From: Desulfobacteraceae bacterium
GTDB lineage: Bacteria; Desulfobacterota; Desulfobacteria; Desulfobacterales; BuS5
NCBI GenBank assembly: GCA_030592105.1
Contig: JAUVKE010000018.1
Location: 1 to 17,277 of the forward strand
DNA: 17,277 nt
Reading direction: 5' to 3'
The notes under the pieces were generated by a model. The model was given only the letters and a program-made list of their open reading frames with translations. It was not told where the DNA came from and ran no database searches. A program made the translations under genes and the position numbers. This document shows positions 14,049 to 17,277 of the stretch, in pieces. Position 1 is the stretch's first letter; each line of letters starts with the position of its first letter.

Positions 14049-17000
14049 TTAAGAAACAGGAAAAGGGGTTTTAATTTCCTGGGCAAAAATAGAAACCTTG
14101 TATTCTTCGATTATCCAGAACAATTCTTCCATTGAATCTTTTTTTTCCGTTGATGTCACAGGGGAAAGACCTGCCAGGAATTTTTCCAGAATATCCGTGA
14201 AAAATTTTATTTTATCCCATTTCACACAATCCCTTTCCTGATCGACCACCCCCCGTTTAGCCCTGAGATCCAGCGTCTGAATATACCTTGGTATTTGTAT
14301 CAATCTCTTTGTATTATAAAGCATTATAAAATTTTCAGGGAGAAGCCTTTCAAGCTGAAGTCTTAATTCGGCTATAAACTTTCCCATGATTTTGTTGTTT
14401 CTATATTTTTCTTCGATTCTAAAAAAAGATGATCTTGTTTGATAAAAGGAATCTATTATTATTGAACTTGCATTTAACAGATCATGTCCCTGGGAGAATA
14501 AACTTTTTGAAGCTGTTTTTATTAAACTGTCAAAATCCTGTCCGGTTCTGATATTTTTAAAAAGAAGGTCAGATAATACTTTGTTATAAAGCATTTTTTG
14601 AAATTTTTTGCAGCCCCCAAAATAATCGGCCTTTTTCTTTATATTCTGCGGCAGGATCAAACTTTTTTTCAAAAATCCCAAATCCTTTGAAAGGGAGATT
14701 GATGCCAGGGCAAAGACCCCGTCTTTATGAGAACTTACGGCTTTTTCCCTACTCTGAAAAAGACGCAAATTTACTGTTTTAGCATCATCCTTTAAATTTT
14801 TTTCAAGGCCGGGGAAAAAAGTTGTTTTATTATTTTTTTCCCCTTTAATAATTATCGATTCAGCAATATCGTCGAAGTTCCAGGACTTAAGCCCTGTTTT
14901 TTCCATTTTCTTTTTTTCAGCCCAATGTAAAGAAGGGTCTGTATTTTTTTCTTCAAAATTTTTTAAAAGAAGATTTTTGTCCTTCCCGGCCCTTATTATT
15001 TGTCCCTTTTGATCTAAAATAGCTATGCGCGCTCTTAAATGCTCAGGGAGCTCTTTTTCCGGCCACGCATGGGCAGGAATGTCAATACTGAAACGTTTGT
15101 ATAAAAATTTACCCAGTTCCGTTAAAATGGAGGTTTTACACAAAGGCATCTCTTTTATGATAATATCGACTGTATCAGAAACAGGAACCAGCTGCTTTCT
15201 GTATTTTTTGGGAAGCAGCTTAATCAGGACTGTAATTTTTTCCCTGTAAAACCCGGGCACAAGCCAGTCTATGGAGTCAGACATAACATCCCTGGTGAGG
15301 ACGGATGGTATTTTTATGGTGAGGCCGTCATCCGATTGACCGGGATTAAATTTATATATACATTCAAATCTATTTTCACCAATGGAAATTTTATCAGGAA
15401 ATAAGGACAATTGATCCTCATCCGGAGAATACCTGATAATCTCTTCTTCGGTCATACAGAGAAAGTCATCCCCCCCTTTCTTTTTAATAAGCCTTGAAAG
15501 GGTTTTTGTATCATAAACATTACCAAGCTTCCGGCTGTAAAAGGAATATATTTCATCTTCCCCAATGAGAATATCCCGCTTCCTCAATTTATTCTCCAGG
15601 TTCTCCATTTTTTTTATAAGTTGCTTGTTATATTCCATAAACGGAAATGGTTTTTTTACATCCATATGAACAAGAGCGTTCCTTATAAATATATCCCTGG
15701 CCAATTCAGAATCGATTTTACCATATGATACAGACCTTTCGGAATCTAATATCAGGCCGTACAGGCTAACCTGCTCCTGTGCCACAACTTCCCCTCTGTT
15801 TTTTTCCCAGTGGGGGTTCCGGTATGTATATTTACACAAATCCTTTCCAAGTTCTTCTATCCATCCGCTTTCTATATTTGCGGTTTTCATGGCATAGAGT
15901 CTTGAGGTCTCTATCATCTCCGATGCGATTATCCATCTGCCGGACTCATTAAAAAGTACGGACCCTGGAAAAATCATTACCTCCTTATCCTTTCCCCCTT
16001 TAAAAATATTTTTTTCTTTTTTTACAGCAATATTTGAAAGAAAACCTGATAAAACAGCTTTATGTATTTGCTGGTACAAGGGGTGGGGATATTTATCGGA
16101 ATCTTTTGATTTGATCTGTGGAGCACCATACTCCTTCTCCTCTTTGCTTTTATCTTTTCCCGCAGCTTCCATAATGGATAAAAGTTGATTATGTATATCC
16201 CTCCATTCCTGCATTCTTTTAAAGGAGATATAATTTTTTTTACAAAATTTTCTCATCTGGTTTGCTGTTTTTTCTTTTTTCCATGTTTTATGGTAAACAT
16301 TCCAAATATTTAAAAGGGTAATAAAATCAGAAGAAGGGGTTTTAAAAACTTCATGGCAAAGATCAGCCTCTTTTGTTTTTTGTGAAGGCCTCTGCCTTGG
16401 GTCCTGTATACTTAAAGCAGACGCAATAATTGCGATTTCACCCACGCATCCTAATTTGTCTGCCTCCATGAGTATTCTTGCAAGCCTTGGATCCACAGGC
16501 ATTTTTGCCATTAATCGACCGGTTTTTGTCAGGTAATATCTGTTAAGGAGCCCCTTTTCCCCTTTTTTTTCTTTATTTCCTTTTCTCTCTTTCAAGGCAA
16601 TGGCATTTAATTCTGCAAGAAGATTAATTCCGTCTGTTATACTTTTTTTATGTGGTACGTCGATGAATGGAAAATGAAGAATATCACCAAGTTTTAATGC
16701 CATCATCCTTAAAATAACCTCTGCCAGGTTTGCCCTTAATATTTCAGGAGAGGTGTAAAGGGGACGGTTGTTAAAGTCTTCTTCGGAAAAAAGGCGGATG
16801 CAGACTCCGTTTTCCACCCGCCCGCAACGCCCTTTTCTCTGATCTGCACTGCTTTTCGAAATAGCCTCCACCGGGATGGATGTTATCCGCAATCGGGGAG
16901 AATAACGTGAAATCCGGGCAAGCCCTGTATCAATTACATATTTTATCCCAGGTATGGTAAGTGATGTTTCAGCCACATTTGTCGCAACAATTATTTTTCG

Positions 17001-17277
17001 ATTTCCAGCGGGTTTAAAAATTTTCGCCTGCTCGAATGCAGGCATTCTGGCAAAAAGAGGAAAAACAGAAACTTTTTTATAATATTTCCCCTCTATTGCC
17101 TCGCATGTTTCACGGATGTCCTGCTCTGTGGGCATAAAAATAAGAATATCACCATAACCGGATTTTCCACGAAGACTATCCACCGTACGAACAGCCAATT
17201 CAACATGGTCAGTTTCATCCTCATTTTTATCAGGAACATTATCAGTAAAATATCGGGTTTCCACAGGAAACATCCGG
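14049..17277 (-). CDS. hrpA: HrpA-type DEAH-box RNA helicase, 5' end outside window
   Basis: About 1,075 residues of an ATP-dependent DEAH RNA helicase are visible; the reading frame stays open to the window edge, where the residue before MFPVET would be R (CGG), as in the conserved R-x-(F/Y)-P-V-E. From the visible methionine: motif IV LIFMPTEQDI (44-53), motif V IVATNVAETSLTIPGI (95-110), motif VI QRKGRCGR (145-152), then the HA2/winged-helix region (about 185-300), an OB-like segment (about 400-530) and a long C-terminal domain of the HrpA type (DUF3418-like, including YGKIDSELARDIFIRNALV). Walker A and DEAH are missing only because they lie beyond the edge. HrpA helps resolve stalled or collided ribosomes in E. 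coli. The gene converges on the CPBP gene with 66 bp between stops and no clear terminator. Confidence 0.92.
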   Translation of the reverse strand, partial: RMFPVETRYFTDNVPDKNEDETDHVELAVRTVDSLRGKSGYGDILIFMPTEQDIRETCEAIEGKYYKKVSVFPLFARMPAFEQAKIFKPAGNRKIIVATNVAETSLTIPGIKYVIDTGLARISRYSPRLRITSIPVEAISKSSADQRKGRCGRVENGVCIRLFSEEDFNNRPLYTSPEILRANLAEVILRMMALKLGDILHFPFIDVPHKKSITDGINLLAELNAIALKERKGNKEKKGEKGLLNRYYLTKTGRLMAKMPVDPRLARILMEADKLGCVGEIAIIASALSIQDPRQRPSQKTKEADLCHEVFKTPSSDFITLLNIWNVYHKTWKKEKTANQMRKFCKKNYISFKRMQEWRDIHNQLLSIMEAAGKDKSKEEKEYGAPQIKSKDSDKYPHPLYQQIHKAVLSGFLSNIAVKKEKNIFKGGKDKEVMIFPGSVLFNESGRWIIASEMIETSRLYAMKTANIESGWIEELGKDLCKYTYRNPHWEKNRGEVVAQEQVSLYGLILDSERSVSYGKIDSELARDIFIRNALVHMDVKKPFPFMEYNKQLIKKMENLENKLRKRDILIGEDEIYSFYSRKLGNVYDTKTLSRLIKKKGGDDFLCMTEEEIIRYSPDEDQLSLFPDKISIGENRFECIYKFNPGQSDDGLTIKIPSVLTRDVMSDSIDWLVPGFYREKITVLIKLLPKKYRKQLVPVSDTVDIIIKEMPLCKTSILTELGKFLYKRFSIDIPAHAWPEKELPEHLRARIAILDQKGQIIRAGKDKNLLLKNFEEKNTDPSLHWAEKKKMEKTGLKSWNFDDIAESIIIKGEKNNKTTFFPGLEKNLKDDAKTVNLRLFQSREKAVSSHKDGVFALASISLSKDLGFLKKSLILPQNIKKKADYFGGCKKFQKMLYNKVLSDLLFKNIRTGQDFDSLIKTASKSLFSQGHDLLNASSIIIDSFYQTRSSFFRIEEKYRNNKIMGKFIAELRLQLERLLPENFIMLYNTKRLIQIPRYIQTLDLRAKRGVVDQERDCVKWDKIKFFTDILEKFLAGLSPVTSTEKKDSMEELFWIIEEYKVSIFAQEIKTPFPVS

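Overview
The window is AT-rich chromosomal DNA that looks like a Gram-negative anaerobe of the Desulfobacterota (Desulfobacterales-like). This is inferred from the gene order tilS-ftsH-folP-ybbR-coaX, the yggT-divIVA pair beside two PilT-type ATPases, MJ0042-type zinc-ribbon and Rpn-type proteins, and a CPBP protease of the exosortase-associated kind. No database search was possible, so the lineage is a hypothesis.

Layout. Positions 1-294 hold no gene that I can support. An Rpn/PD-(D/E)XK protein lies at 295-1185 (+), converging on a long-form purN (1260-2060, -). Next comes an RNA gene on the minus strand (2232-2480), which I read as a large, Alu-domain-containing signal recognition particle RNA with a near-consensus promoter. 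A plus-strand housekeeping run follows: tilS (tRNA-Ile lysidine), ftsH (membrane AAA+ protease), folP (dihydropteroate synthase), a YbbR/CdaR-like surface protein and coaX (type III pantothenate kinase). The diadenylate cyclase gene that usually precedes ybbR is not between folP and ybbR.

A nested 86-bp palindrome sits between the convergent coaX and a minus-strand cluster. Read in transcription order, that cluster is yggT, divIVA-like, pilT, pilU-like, a zinc-ribbon/pseudo-receiver protein and an unlisted 51-aa ORF. It combines a membrane protein and a cell-pole/division coiled-coil protein with twitching-motility motors and a degenerate receiver, so a link between polarity and type IV pilus retraction is plausible. 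Divergent from yggT is a CPBP intramembrane protease (13317-13982, +). It converges on an HrpA-type DEAH RNA helicase (14049 to the window end, -) whose N-terminal ATPase half lies outside the window.

The window is mostly conserved core genome. I see no CRISPR array, tRNA, complete insertion sequence or obvious defence island. The points most worth a second look are the Alu-type SRP RNA, the cyclase-less YbbR with a lipobox-like cysteine, the zinc-ribbon pseudo-receiver beside pilT/pilU with its small downstream ORF, and the palindromic element between convergent genes.
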